Below, piece by piece: positions 56,044 through 64,000 of a DNA stretch of 64,000 nucleotides. The notes under the pieces are model-generated. The model made no database searches. It had not been told where the DNA came from and was given only the letters and a program-made list of their open reading frames with translations. Source of the stretch: Zea mays (taxonomy: Eukaryota; Streptophyta; Magnoliopsida; Poales; Poaceae); assembly GCF_902167145.1 (NCBI RefSeq), contig NC_050101.1:176076428-176140427 (forward strand), given 5' to 3'. Within the stretch, counting starts at the first letter, position 1, and the number at the start of each line of letters is the position of its first letter. Both the position numbers and the translations under genes were made by a program.

Positions 56044-56420
56044 TGTTAGCACTCGCTAGAGGCTTCTAGAAATAGTAGCAGGAAGAGAGGAGGGAGACAA
56101 GAGATGGGGGCGGACGACACATATGGGTGAAGGAGAAAAGGAGACAGAGGAGCAGGAAGATGGAGACAGGAGCACGAAGGCTTCTCGGTGGAGTTCTCGT
56201 ATATCTTCTCTGATGCTTTCCTCTTACAGTTTGGATCCTATATAGCTGCACGAGCTCAGCCTATGATGTATTATTACACGGCTCATTCTTGGCCCATTAC
56301 ACATTACATGGTCCATTAGAGCCCATTCACGTGAGTTCCAGCTCTAGTCGATGTCTTCTGCTTTCTCACACCGTGCTTCATCCTCAGCTTCTCAACGTGT
56401 TTCTTGTACTGCTGCTGACA
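56044..56420 (-). repeat. 5' LTR of element H
   Basis: This is 377 bp, near-identical to 21009-21386, and flanked on the right by AGTCC (56421-56425). Confidence 0.88.
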
Positions 56421-57450
56421 AGTCCTCGCCACTCGCCAATCCCAAGAGCGGCTAGTTTGACTGGCTAACCGGTCTGGCTACCGGACAGTCTGGTGAGGCC
56501 CAAACTAACCTAAGCTTGGCCAAATTTAGTCAAACATATATTTTTTTTCAAATTTTCTCGACTTGAGACGTTTTCTAGCACTTAGATAAAAAAGTTAGCT
56601 ACTAAAACAATTAACTAAGTGCTAGAATCATACATTTGTTCCTTCAATTGTAATAGGAATTGCAATATGCTCCAAAATGCACTTTCTTATATTTCTCAAT
56701 TTGCTTTTTAATCACCTGTTCTCATACTCATATGAGGAGATGTTAATGCATAGAATGTGTTAGACATCTAATAACCAAAATAACTAGAAATGGTCAAAGT
56801 GCACATTTCCTTATCAGTTGCGCAGAGGCTTTTCTTGTGTGTTCTTCTTTTAGGTGTGCACAGGCGCATCTGTTAGATGTAGCCTCCGAGTAATCTATGT
56901 GGATTGCTCGAGTGTTTATGCTGTGTAAGGGCAGACCCTTTCCTGTGATGGTTAGTCACGCACCGGTGTGAATCCATCGGTCTCTCGGTCGCGCGTGATT
57001 GCATCGTCCAGACGTGCGCGGGGAACAAACCTTCTTCTGATCTGCGTGTAGATTTACTGGCCTGCCGTGCCATTGCCTCGTCTAATCAGGGTAGAGCATA
57101 GGAGTAAGCTGCGGCGTATCTGAAGTGTTGCTGCCTGCCGTACCCTTGCCTTGTCTAATCGGGGCAGAGCGCAATAGTAGGTTGCGTCATAGGTTGAAGC
57201 GCTACCGTATGTAGGGATGCTCCGACGATATCGTCATGTCTTCTCCGCATGTCACCCTTCGCCTTGGTACCTCGTGCGCTATAGTGGTGGTCATGATGGC
57301 ATCAACCCACGCGACACAGAGAGTCAATGGCCCCGCTTCGGTAACGTGTGAGCTACTGCGTGGTCCGTGTACTTCGGTCGTAGTGCCCGCCGCTAGAGTG
57401 GGAAGGTATAAGTCTTGTCCACAGTTAATGCTGAGCCACATTGTACTCCG
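56421..57450. other. Intergenic DNA right of the nest
   Basis: No gene is supported. A diverged tandem duplication of about 65 bp with TTGCCTYGTCTAATCRGG cores lies near 57062-57180. The rest may be an old LTR fragment that I cannot assign. Confidence 0.4.
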
Positions 57451-57451
57451 G

Positions 57452-58300
57452 AGATATGGAAGTAGCCTAGGGGGTGAATAGGCTAACCTAAAAAATTTCA
57501 CCACAAACTTCAAAGTATTGTTAAATCTACAGTTCAACTGGCACAGGCCAGTTCAACTGCAACACAGGCAAGTTGAACTACTATGAACCAGTCCAACTGT
57601 TAAAGTAAATCTAGACTATGAACTATGCGAAAAATATAGTGTGAATCTCTTGTAGAGGAAAAATGCAACTAATAGGCAAAATGTGGATGGTGGAGATACG
57701 AGAGCTATTTCACCACAAGGTCCACACGACGAGTAAACCTATATGTCTATCTTGCCAAATAATATATCCATCACAGAACAAGCAAGAACACGAGACACAA
57801 GATTTATCCCGAGGTTCGGCCGCACCACAAAGGTGTCCTACTCCCAGTTGAGGAGCCCACAAAGGACCGGGTCTTTTCAACCCTAATCCTCCACAACCTG
57901 ACCACCAAGGTCAAGTGATTCCTTGTCTCAAACGTTGCTCACAAGAACGGGGATTACAAACTCCTTGAGATCGTCCACAAATTTGAAGACTCCCAATTAA
58001 CCTCAAACCGTCTTGAAACCTAGGGTTTCAAAAACACAAAAAACACATAAGAGGTGTTTGCAACAAGCTCAAGAACTTAGAATAAGATGGGAGAGGAAAA
58101 CCAAATTCGTGAGCACAAGCACAAAACTCACACCAAAGGGCTCCTTCAACCGAGTTGAATCTAGAGCAAGTTTTGAGTGTGAGAGGGAGAGAAGTGTGCA
58201 TTCGTCGTCTCACGCAGACGGTTCTCGTGCCCATAGAGAAGAGCGGAGTCACGGATAGTCTACGCTCCCGCAGAGAAATCTCCAAGATCTTGTTTCCTAT
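57452..58300 (-). repeat. Old Copia-type LTR fragment
   Basis: The plus strand reads GTAGCCTAGGGGGTGAATAGG, then an RU5-like run with ACCGAGGTTCGGCC-like and TCCCAGTTGAGGAGCCCAC segments similar to the Sirevirus LTR at 5160-5215. No partner LTR or coding region is nearby, so it is a remnant. Confidence 0.6.
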
Positions 58301-58325
58301 AAACGGTATCTAAGTATCGTTATTA

Positions 58326-58644
58326 GAGCTCGTTTGGTAGATCTCCGCTCCATAATTTTCTAGCTCATAAAGCTGATTCTCTAATAGAGTGATTCTCTAC
58401 CGGAAGTGAATCTATTTGACGAAAATCATTTATCAAATAGACCACGAAGTGATTTTTTGAGGGGTTAAAGAGTGTGGATCAGGTTGGGAGCGGTGGAAAG
58501 TAGGTTTTTTGGCTCTCATTTTATAGTACAAAATAGAGACTAGATTCACTCTACTTCTACCATGAAGCAGTTTAGATTTTGTTTGTTTGACTTGGCAGAA
58601 GTAATTCTCGCTGGAGTGATGTTGTAGAAGCTCCAAACGCCCCC
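58326..58644. mobile_element. PIF/Harbinger-type MITE with TTA duplication
   Basis: The element is 319 bp with imperfect terminal repeats (GAGCTCGTTTGG and CCAAACGCCCC) flanked by TTA on both sides (58323-58325 and 58645-58647). It has no coding capacity. Confidence 0.55.
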
Positions 58645-58647
58645 TTA

Positions 58648-59065
58648 ATGTTAGGCCTAAAAAGAAGTCAACAACTGCCAACAAACCGCTTGCCGACCAG
58701 ACAACGCGCTGAGGGCAATCAACACCGATCTGTCAGATTACTTGAGTTTATCGTCTTCTCTTCGTCCATTATTTCTCTTTCGTTAGTTTGATGACTGCTG
58801 CAGCATTAAGCCACTAACGGTGTAGACGTGCAGTAGTAGTACTTAATTATGCGTACGTGCGCGCGCATGTGCACGACCGGCTGACCCATTCGTGCGCTCG
58901 CCATTGCTTCCTTCACTTGTGCGCCCTATGCACATGTGCCTAATGCTTCCACCATACACTTTCTGCGTCATGCACACGCGGCACGCCCAAGTACGTAGCA
59001 GCAGTGCAATGCAGCCAGGCAACTCAAGTCTCTCTGACTAGCCACTGTAGTTTCGCAACGATTAT
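58648..59065. other. Intergenic DNA
   Basis: No gene or clear repeat is seen. Part is rich in GCGC/GTGCAC alternation (about 58850-58990). Confidence 0.4.
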
Positions 59066-60175
59066 CACTCTCTCCGTACTAAAATAATTTTTGTTTTTAC
59101 ATTTTAGTTAATTCACACAGTAATTAATATATCTATACCATATTAAAGCATCAGTTTTAACGGTCGTTTCACGTTATTTTTTGCAAAAAAATCTCTTACA
59201 CCTTTTGAAATAAATCCGTTGTTTTGACGTCCACACATCTGCACCGTACATTCTACCGCTCCACACCATCCAACCGCGCATGTCCTCTCCCCCGATATCA
59301 CATCCGCCCCTACCCACAAGCGGCGTAACCGCCCTAGCCAGCCGCTCGTCCAACGACCGCCACTCTTTTAACAAAAAATATTTATTTTTACTATTATATA
59401 ATACAGGAGTTTCGTCGTTTCTTCGTGCATCAATGCTCTCCCGCGCGAGCATCCCAGGCCTTCCTGCGCGTGTTTGCGTCTACATCAAAATTCAAGGCAT
59501 GCATAAAAAATATTAAGTGAGAGTAGGGATCGAACCAACGTCCTCTACCAAAGCAACACTTGTATAATTGCATTAAAATTAAGCGAGATCGATATCGTTA
59601 ATATGTGAACTAATAATTAGAAAATTTTCAAAATAATCACACATGATATATAGAAACCACCGTAGCCATGTACCAGCAATATGGATAAATTCTCGAACTC
59701 ATCTATATCTTTTCATATGGATGTGGGTTTTAAATGGTAAAAATAAGAAAAATTTATGCACAATTGTTGGCTATAAACGCACATTCACATCCACATAGCC
59801 ACTAGAACACATGTTTTTATGTTTTATACTCTATATTCAAGTATACTGTAGAGATTTTATAGAAAAACAACGAAATAATAAAATAGGGTCAAGTTATGTC
59901 GTGCTCGTCCGATAAAAACCTTATCGGGCCATAAACCACACATCAAGTCCGGTTTATTTGAACATGTATACTCATATATCAGTGTTGCACCCGCGTAGTC
60001 AGATAACATTAATTTTGAGTAAGGTCTACCTTAAGTGTATAGATATCGTCGCACGCACGGACAGTTAGCTAGTTTGTTATATATACATGTCTAGATTTAT
60101 TATCAATCTATTTTAATATAGAAAAAAGATATAGAGCTAAAATAACTAATAATATGGGACACATGGAGTACATGA
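59066..60175. mobile_element. Stowaway-like MITE split by a Helitron
   Basis: Left part 59066-59131 starts CTCTCTCCGTACTAAAATAA. Right part 60074 to about 60175 ends AATATGGGACACATGGAGTA. Both resemble Stowaway ends, but the right end has drifted. Exact limits and the TA duplication are not certain. Confidence 0.5.
59132..60073 (+). mobile_element. Non-autonomous Helitron (942 bp)
   Basis: It starts TCTATACCATATTAAAGC and ends CGCACGGACAGTTAGCTAGT, both matching maize Helitron termini (TC... and ...CTAGT). It sits between A (59131) and T (60074), the expected host dinucleotide. A short hairpin TAAGGT-CT-ACCTTA lies about 40 bases before the 3' end. No Rep/helicase is present, and no gene fragment was recognised inside. 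Confidence 0.8.
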
Positions 60176-60581
60176 GAACAGTAATACAGAGTAACCTGTA
60201 TATAGATTTTCTAAAAAAAATACCCACGTCTACTAGTATATGAATACAATAAAGTAAACATTTTAATTTGTATCTAAATTCATCACGTCTGCTATCATAT
60301 GATCATGGATTGATAAACTAATTAATCACCTAATAAATGGACATTTACAGAGTAGATATCTTCAAGCGGTCTGCTAAGTAATCACCAAATAATGTTTGGC
60401 TACATCTACATAGTACTTACACTCCCAAAACCTGTGGACCTTGATCTGTATAGTTACTGCTTCAGATTAATATCTAGCTATCGCCTTTTTTTTCTTTCTT
60501 TCACCCATATCTTGAATGGAAAGCCCTAATCAAGATTCTAGCTGTACCTTCTTCTGCTGTAAAAAACAGCCCTAATAATAG
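60176..60581. other. 3' flank of the ERF gene
   Basis: AT-rich DNA without an ORF. It probably contains the 3' untranslated region and polyadenylation signal of the minus-strand ERF gene. Confidence 0.4.
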
Positions 60582-61454
60582 TTAGGTGAACAAGTAGTCC
60601 CAGTACTCGCCACCGATGTCCTCGAACTCGATCACCGCTCCTGGATCGCTGACCGAGCGTTCTTGCGCCATCAACGGCGTCATGACCTGGTCATCTTTCT
60701 TCGCACAAGCGAACGACACCATGGTCGTCGTCGGATCACGGGCAGTTGCCGCCGCCACACTCCCATCGCTTCTCGTATCATCACCACCAGCAGCGTCGTC
60801 GTGATTGGCTCTCCTTCTCTTCCGGCGCAGCACGCGGGGCGTCGTCTCGGCTCGGCCGCCGCCGTCCGCCAGCGCGCGCTGCACCACGTCGAGCGGGAAG
60901 TTGAGGCACGCGCGCGGGCCGCGCATGCGCAGCGCCGCCTTGTCGTAGGCCAGCGCGGCGTCGTCGGCGGTCGCGAACGTGCCCAGCCACACCCGCGCGC
61001 CTCTCCTCCGCGTGTCCCGTATCTCCGCCGCGAACTTGCCCCACGGCCGCCGCCTCACGCCCCTGTAGCTCTTGCACGCCGCCGCCGCCGACGCCGCCTT
61101 GGAGCTGCTGGCCCGATGATGGCCGAGCCGGTCTGCTTCTTGGTTCGCCGGCGAGGCGGCGGGCAGCTCACGGCCGGAAGCGGCGGCGTCCGACGCGCGC
61201 GCCGCGCCACCGAGCAGGAGCTCGTCCCACTCCTCGGCTCCCATGGAAATCCACCTCCCCAGGCTGGGAAGCCTCTCCAAGATCGCCTCGTCCGGCGGCC
61301 TCTCTTCGCCAACCTCCGACGACGACGCGGCCGTCGACGACGACGCTGGGGTGGCGGAGCCTGTCATGATGGTAGCCCACACATTCTCGAGGATGTTTGC
61401 GGCGTGGTCAGCAGGCCGCCGCTGACGGGAATCATCCGGTGCTCCAATCGCCAT
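60582..61454 (-). CDS. AP2/ERF transcription factor, group IX-like (290 aa), intronless
   Basis: This is a nuclear DNA-binding protein of the ethylene response factor family. The first ATG is at 61454 ([11 protein letters not shown]) and the stop at 60582. One AP2 domain lies at about residues 130-188 with [35 protein letters not shown] and the ERF-type Ala and Asp in the strand that recognises GCC-box DNA. A basic RRKRRR follows (probable nuclear signal). The C-terminus [16 protein letters not shown] resembles the EDLL activation motif of group IX ERFs. N-terminal [22 protein letters not shown] is acidic-amphipathic. A TATA-like ATATATAAAC is at about 61547-61537. Members act in ethylene, jasmonate and pathogen responses (established for the group). 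The specific paralogue is not identified. Confidence 0.92.
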   Translation of the reverse strand: MAIGAPDDSRQRRPADHAANILENVWATIMTGSATPASSSTAASSSEVGEERPPDEAILERLPSLGRWISMGAEEWDELLLGGAARASDAAASGRELPAASPANQEADRLGHHRASSSKAASAAAACKSYRGVRRRPWGKFAAEIRDTRRRGARVWLGTFATADDAALAYDKAALRMRGPRACLNFPLDVVQRALADGGGRAETTPRVLRRKRRRANHDDAAGGDDTRSDGSVAAATARDPTTTMVSFACAKKDDQVMTPLMAQERSVSDPGAVIEFEDIGGEYWDYLFT

Positions 61455-61536
61455 TTCTGCCTGCCCGTGGATCGGAATCAATAAAAATTGGATCGAATTC
61501 CCTCTTCTGAAGATTGTAGCTGTGGACTGGACTGGG

Positions 61537-61547
61537 GTTTATATATC
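61537..61547 (-). promoter_or_regulatory. TATA box of the ERF gene
   Basis: The minus strand reads GATATATAAAC about 85-90 bases before the ATG. This is a suitable place for a TATA box with a short leader. Confidence 0.6.
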
Positions 61548-62492
61548 TGCCTGCCATCAACTGGCTCTGGCTGTGTGTGTCATGGCTGACACGGGCCGGC
61601 AGTTGGCGATTTCTGGCAAATGAAGTCACCGTGGCTCATTCGTCAAGGTTTTCTAGCGAAATCGGGGGGAAACTTAGCTGGCCTGCAAACTTGAACGAGT
61701 GATACATTATTTATTTATTGTGCAAGATCTCTGCACAAATTCAGGGACGTTCCTGTGCATGTGTGGCATCCTGCGCTTGGCGGCGGTTGATACTAATTTG
61801 TGTTCTAGGCAAGCATTTGTTTATTCTCTTGCGCGCGGTTGACTAAAAGCTTGGGTACCATGTAATGATGCATATGTTAACTAGCTGCAGTATCTCCGAA
61901 TTCAGACTTTCGGTGAACATGTTTTCTTTTCGAAGGGCCCTCCAGAGTTCAGACAGCATTTTTTCTTCTTGTTGGCTGCAATAGAGTTTCAGTATTCAAA
62001 ATGTCTATGGACACAGCTCTGAAATTTTTCTCCAAACTAAGGTTACGGATGATCAGCTGATGACCAATTTGGCTGAAATATATGCATGTCAACGGCAATT
62101 TGGCTCAAATACATGCATGCACAGTCAGTCAAGTATAAGAGAATATTATTTCAACTATTGGCATACAACATCCTCATCGATTCTCCAACAAAATAATCTA
62201 GCTAGAGCATCTCGGTCATCGATGTCCGCCGGAGCACACGACATCGATCTCCAGCCCTTTCAATTCAGACCAGCAGCTCATCACTTGGCTGGCGACCAAG
62301 AAAATCAGTCGCTGCCTTGACAAGCCATGCAGATGCAGGTGCATGTTCTGGTCTATCATTGCACACGGATCATTCGGATAGCCACTTGTTTCTATCATTG
62401 CATCACCGCAGCGATCTGTGGGTCTTATCTTTGAACGCGCCCATCAGTTTTCTACCATGAATGAATATAAAAAAGGGGCAAATCTATCCTTA
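61548..62492. other. Intergenic DNA upstream of the ERF gene
   Basis: No ORF or RNA gene is supported. The first few hundred bases are the likely ERF promoter. The remainder shows no clear repeat. Confidence 0.45.
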
Positions 62493-62629
62493 GGGCTTGT
62501 TCGTTTTGATGCTAAACCATGTGGATTGGGTGGGATTGAGTCGTTTTAAATCCATAACAAGTCAAAATACATCTCAATACCACCCAATCCACTCCAATCC
62601 ACATGGAATTAAAATAACCGAACAAGGCC
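62493..62629. mobile_element. Tourist-like MITE (PIF/Harbinger)
   Basis: The element is 137 bp with long terminal inverted repeats (GGGCTTGTTCGTTTTGAT at left, matching the inverse of ACCGAACAAGGCC at right). Most of the element folds on itself (CCATGTGGATTGG and its inverse). TTA duplications are at 62490-62492 and 62630-62632. Confidence 0.92.
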
Positions 62630-63319
62630 TTACTGAACAAGTCAATTGAACTGACGACATCATCACTCGACCTGAACAGTTTGATACGGAGCACACATTT
62701 ATTATATACATTATCAATTTCAGGTCACTTGGTTTCATTCATCGGCTGTCGAGTTGGGCGCACTTCATTGAAGCCGGAAGCCAGCAGTGCGGATGCTTGG
62801 GTTCCGTGGAAAGCCCTGGCTTTCGGGACGAGATGGCGTGTGGCGTTCCGTTGCGCTGCTCATACTCATAGTAGTGGTGTTTTTTTTTTCCATGAAATGT
62901 TGGTGGTCCGTGACTAGCCGAAGATGTATGTAGCTTTCTGGAATCTACCCTTTATTTTGTTGATTGACAGAGAGGAGCACCAAGAGAATGAAGCTACTCC
63001 GTTAAGAAGATGGAAGATGGTCAGATGGAGCGTCAAGTCAAGACACCAAAGCATGCAGCAGTCACAGAGACAAACATGGGCTCGATTAGGCCCATGATCA
63101 CCGTGTCCATCACGGCTCGTTATCTGGGTCTTTGGCCCACTAACCCAACGCACTACCTGGCCCGCCACCTGACCCAATTCAATTTCCACCCCAACTCCCA
63201 ACTACCTCTTCGCAGATGCACCAGTGTCCTTCCAGATCCCGCCGCGCGTCTCCTTCCGCGACACGCTCTCAGTCTCACGCCACAGCTCGTCGCGTTCGTC
63301 AACGGTCGACCCATCGCCT
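62630..63319. other. 5' flank and leader of the L18a-like gene
   Basis: There is no other gene. The last 150 bases are GC-rich and probably 5' leader. An upstream ATG at 63224 is in frame with the coding exon and open, so an N-terminal extension of 32 residues cannot be excluded. Confidence 0.5.
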
Positions 63320-63572
63320 ATGGAAGGAAGGCGCGAGCCGGAGGCGGACGGCGGAAAGGCCGGGGGCCTCCCGCCGTCGGAGCCGCCGCACCTGCAGGGC
63401 CAGCCGCCGCAGGAGTACGGGTACGGCACGTTCCAGGGTCCTCGACATCCTCCCGTCGGGTTCCCGCAGCCTGCCCCGCCTCCCGGGCTCGGCAGCGGCG
63501 GCTATCACAACCAGCAGCAGCCGTACGCGCCTGCGGAGACGTACTACGCCCAGGGGTACCAGGCCGTACCAG
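63320..63572 (+). CDS. 60S ribosomal protein L18a-like protein, first exon (partial)
   Basis: The exon starts MEGRREPEADGGKAGG and ends ETYYAQGYQAVP with a GT donor at 63573 (CAG|GTATGC), phase 1. The Pro/Gly/Tyr-rich YGYGTFQGPRHPPVGFPQP segment is typical of the plant L18a-like family, whose later exons encode a cysteine-rich stretch and membrane helices (established for the family). Those exons lie right of the window. Despite the name, these are not ribosomal proteins, and their function is poorly known. The ATG at 63320 fits the family start, and the in-frame ATG at 63224 is less likely. Confidence 0.8.
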
Positions 63573-64000
63573 GTATGCTGAGGTCTTCTCGGTCGCTGAG
63601 ATTGTTTGCTCCTGCTCTGCTGCTTAGCTTAGCTGTGCAGTGGGGAAAAGCTGCAGCTGGGGGCGCGGCTGCGCTTTCAAGTACTTACGAGGCTGTCAAA
63701 GTGGAATCGTCTGATCGATTCATGATCTAGACTTCACGTGAGGCAAAACCACCTTATAATAACGCCAATCTGGAGAACCGATTCAGAACCTAAACACCTG
63801 TTCTTTGGTAGGCTGCAATTGATGATAAGGAAATTGGAGTGTTTATTTGGTTTTAATCTCCAAACTTGTACGCTCCATTTAGCCGTCGTGGAGCTAGCGC
63901 AGCTGAGACCACCAGTTATCACATTAATTGAGATGTTGGTAGTGACAATGGAGATATTTTTGATAGAAGCAAACTAGCAAAAAAATTATCTACTCTAAGA
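63573..64000 (+). other. Intron 1 (start) of the L18a-like gene
   Basis: This begins GTATGC, is AT-rich, and shows no further family coding sequence up to the edge. Short ORFs here lack homologous features. Confidence 0.6.

Larger units (their letters stand above)
21009..56420 (-). mobile_element. LTR retroelement H (level 1 of the nest), chimeric and non-autonomous
   Basis: The element is bounded by near-identical LTRs of about 378 bp (21009-21386 and 56044-56420; TGTTAGCACTCG to GCTGCTGACA) and the target duplication AGTCC (21004-21008 and 56421-56425). A primer-binding site TGGTATCAGA on the minus strand next to the right LTR gives reverse orientation. Without the nested Sirevirus it is about 3.1 kb. 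It has one long ORF and no protease, integrase or reverse transcriptase, so it must use enzymes of another element, as maize Bs1 does (analogy). Confidence 0.85.

Noticed and set aside
60663..61484. 273-residue plus-strand ORF over the ERF gene
   Set aside because: It is antisense to a clear AP2/ERF reading frame in GC-rich DNA and has no domain.

Overview
This window is eukaryotic plant DNA, almost certainly from the maize (Zea mays) genome or a very close relative. It has three host genes with plant intron signals set in a large excess of transposable elements. The Sirevirus LTRs carry CACCGGAC(A/T)GTCCGGTG palindromes, there is a CACTA element with TTTGCCGAGTG subterminal repeats, and hAT, Tourist-like, Stowaway-like and Helitron pieces of grass type are present. 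No rRNA, tRNA, CRISPR array or prokaryotic operon was seen.

Layout. 1-7398: a nest of Sirevirus-type Copia retrotransposons (A inside B' inside B) sitting in a Ty3/gypsy-type LTR remnant, with all left halves outside the window. 7400-7502: one end of a hAT-like element. 8407-12250 (+): an intact three-exon WUSCHEL-related homeobox gene of the WOX9 clade. Its second intron holds a 639-bp hAT MITE with a perfect 8-bp target duplication and a 56-bp micro-CACTA remnant. 13394-20867: a Mutator-like element (MULE) with 96-bp terminal inverted repeats and five 31-bp palindromic modules. It carries a decayed MULE transposase, a plant-mobile-domain (PMD) gene and a convergent five-exon gene for a GRF-like zinc-finger/coiled-coil/acidic protein.

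21009-56420 is a five-level nested insertion in which each boundary has LTRs or TIRs and a target-site duplication. Level 1 is a small LTR retroelement H (reverse, TSD AGTCC) whose interrupted ORF of about 813 codons contains a phosphoglycerate-kinase-like segment. Level 2 is Opie/Ji-like Sirevirus I (23537-55809, TSD GTAGG). Level 3 is a CACTA element (29327-52642, TSD GTA). Level 4 is a pol-less long-LTR retrotransposon, probably Ty3/gypsy type (33923-50374, TSD TTCAC). Level 5 is a gag-only Sirevirus-like element (38727-45195, reverse). Removing each insert in silico gives back an open frame at levels 1 and 2.

56421-64000 returns to low-copy DNA: an old LTR fragment, a Harbinger-type MITE, a 942-bp non-autonomous Helitron inside a Stowaway-like MITE, an intronless AP2/ERF gene (60582-61454, minus), a clear Tourist-like MITE, and the first exon of a 60S ribosomal protein L18a-like gene that runs off the right edge.

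The host genes look functional. Most transposon genes are broken by single in-frame stops that look like C-to-T changes, by frameshifts, by deletions, or by later insertions. The two items most likely to be new are the chimeric ORF of element H and the three-gene MULE with its palindromic end modules.
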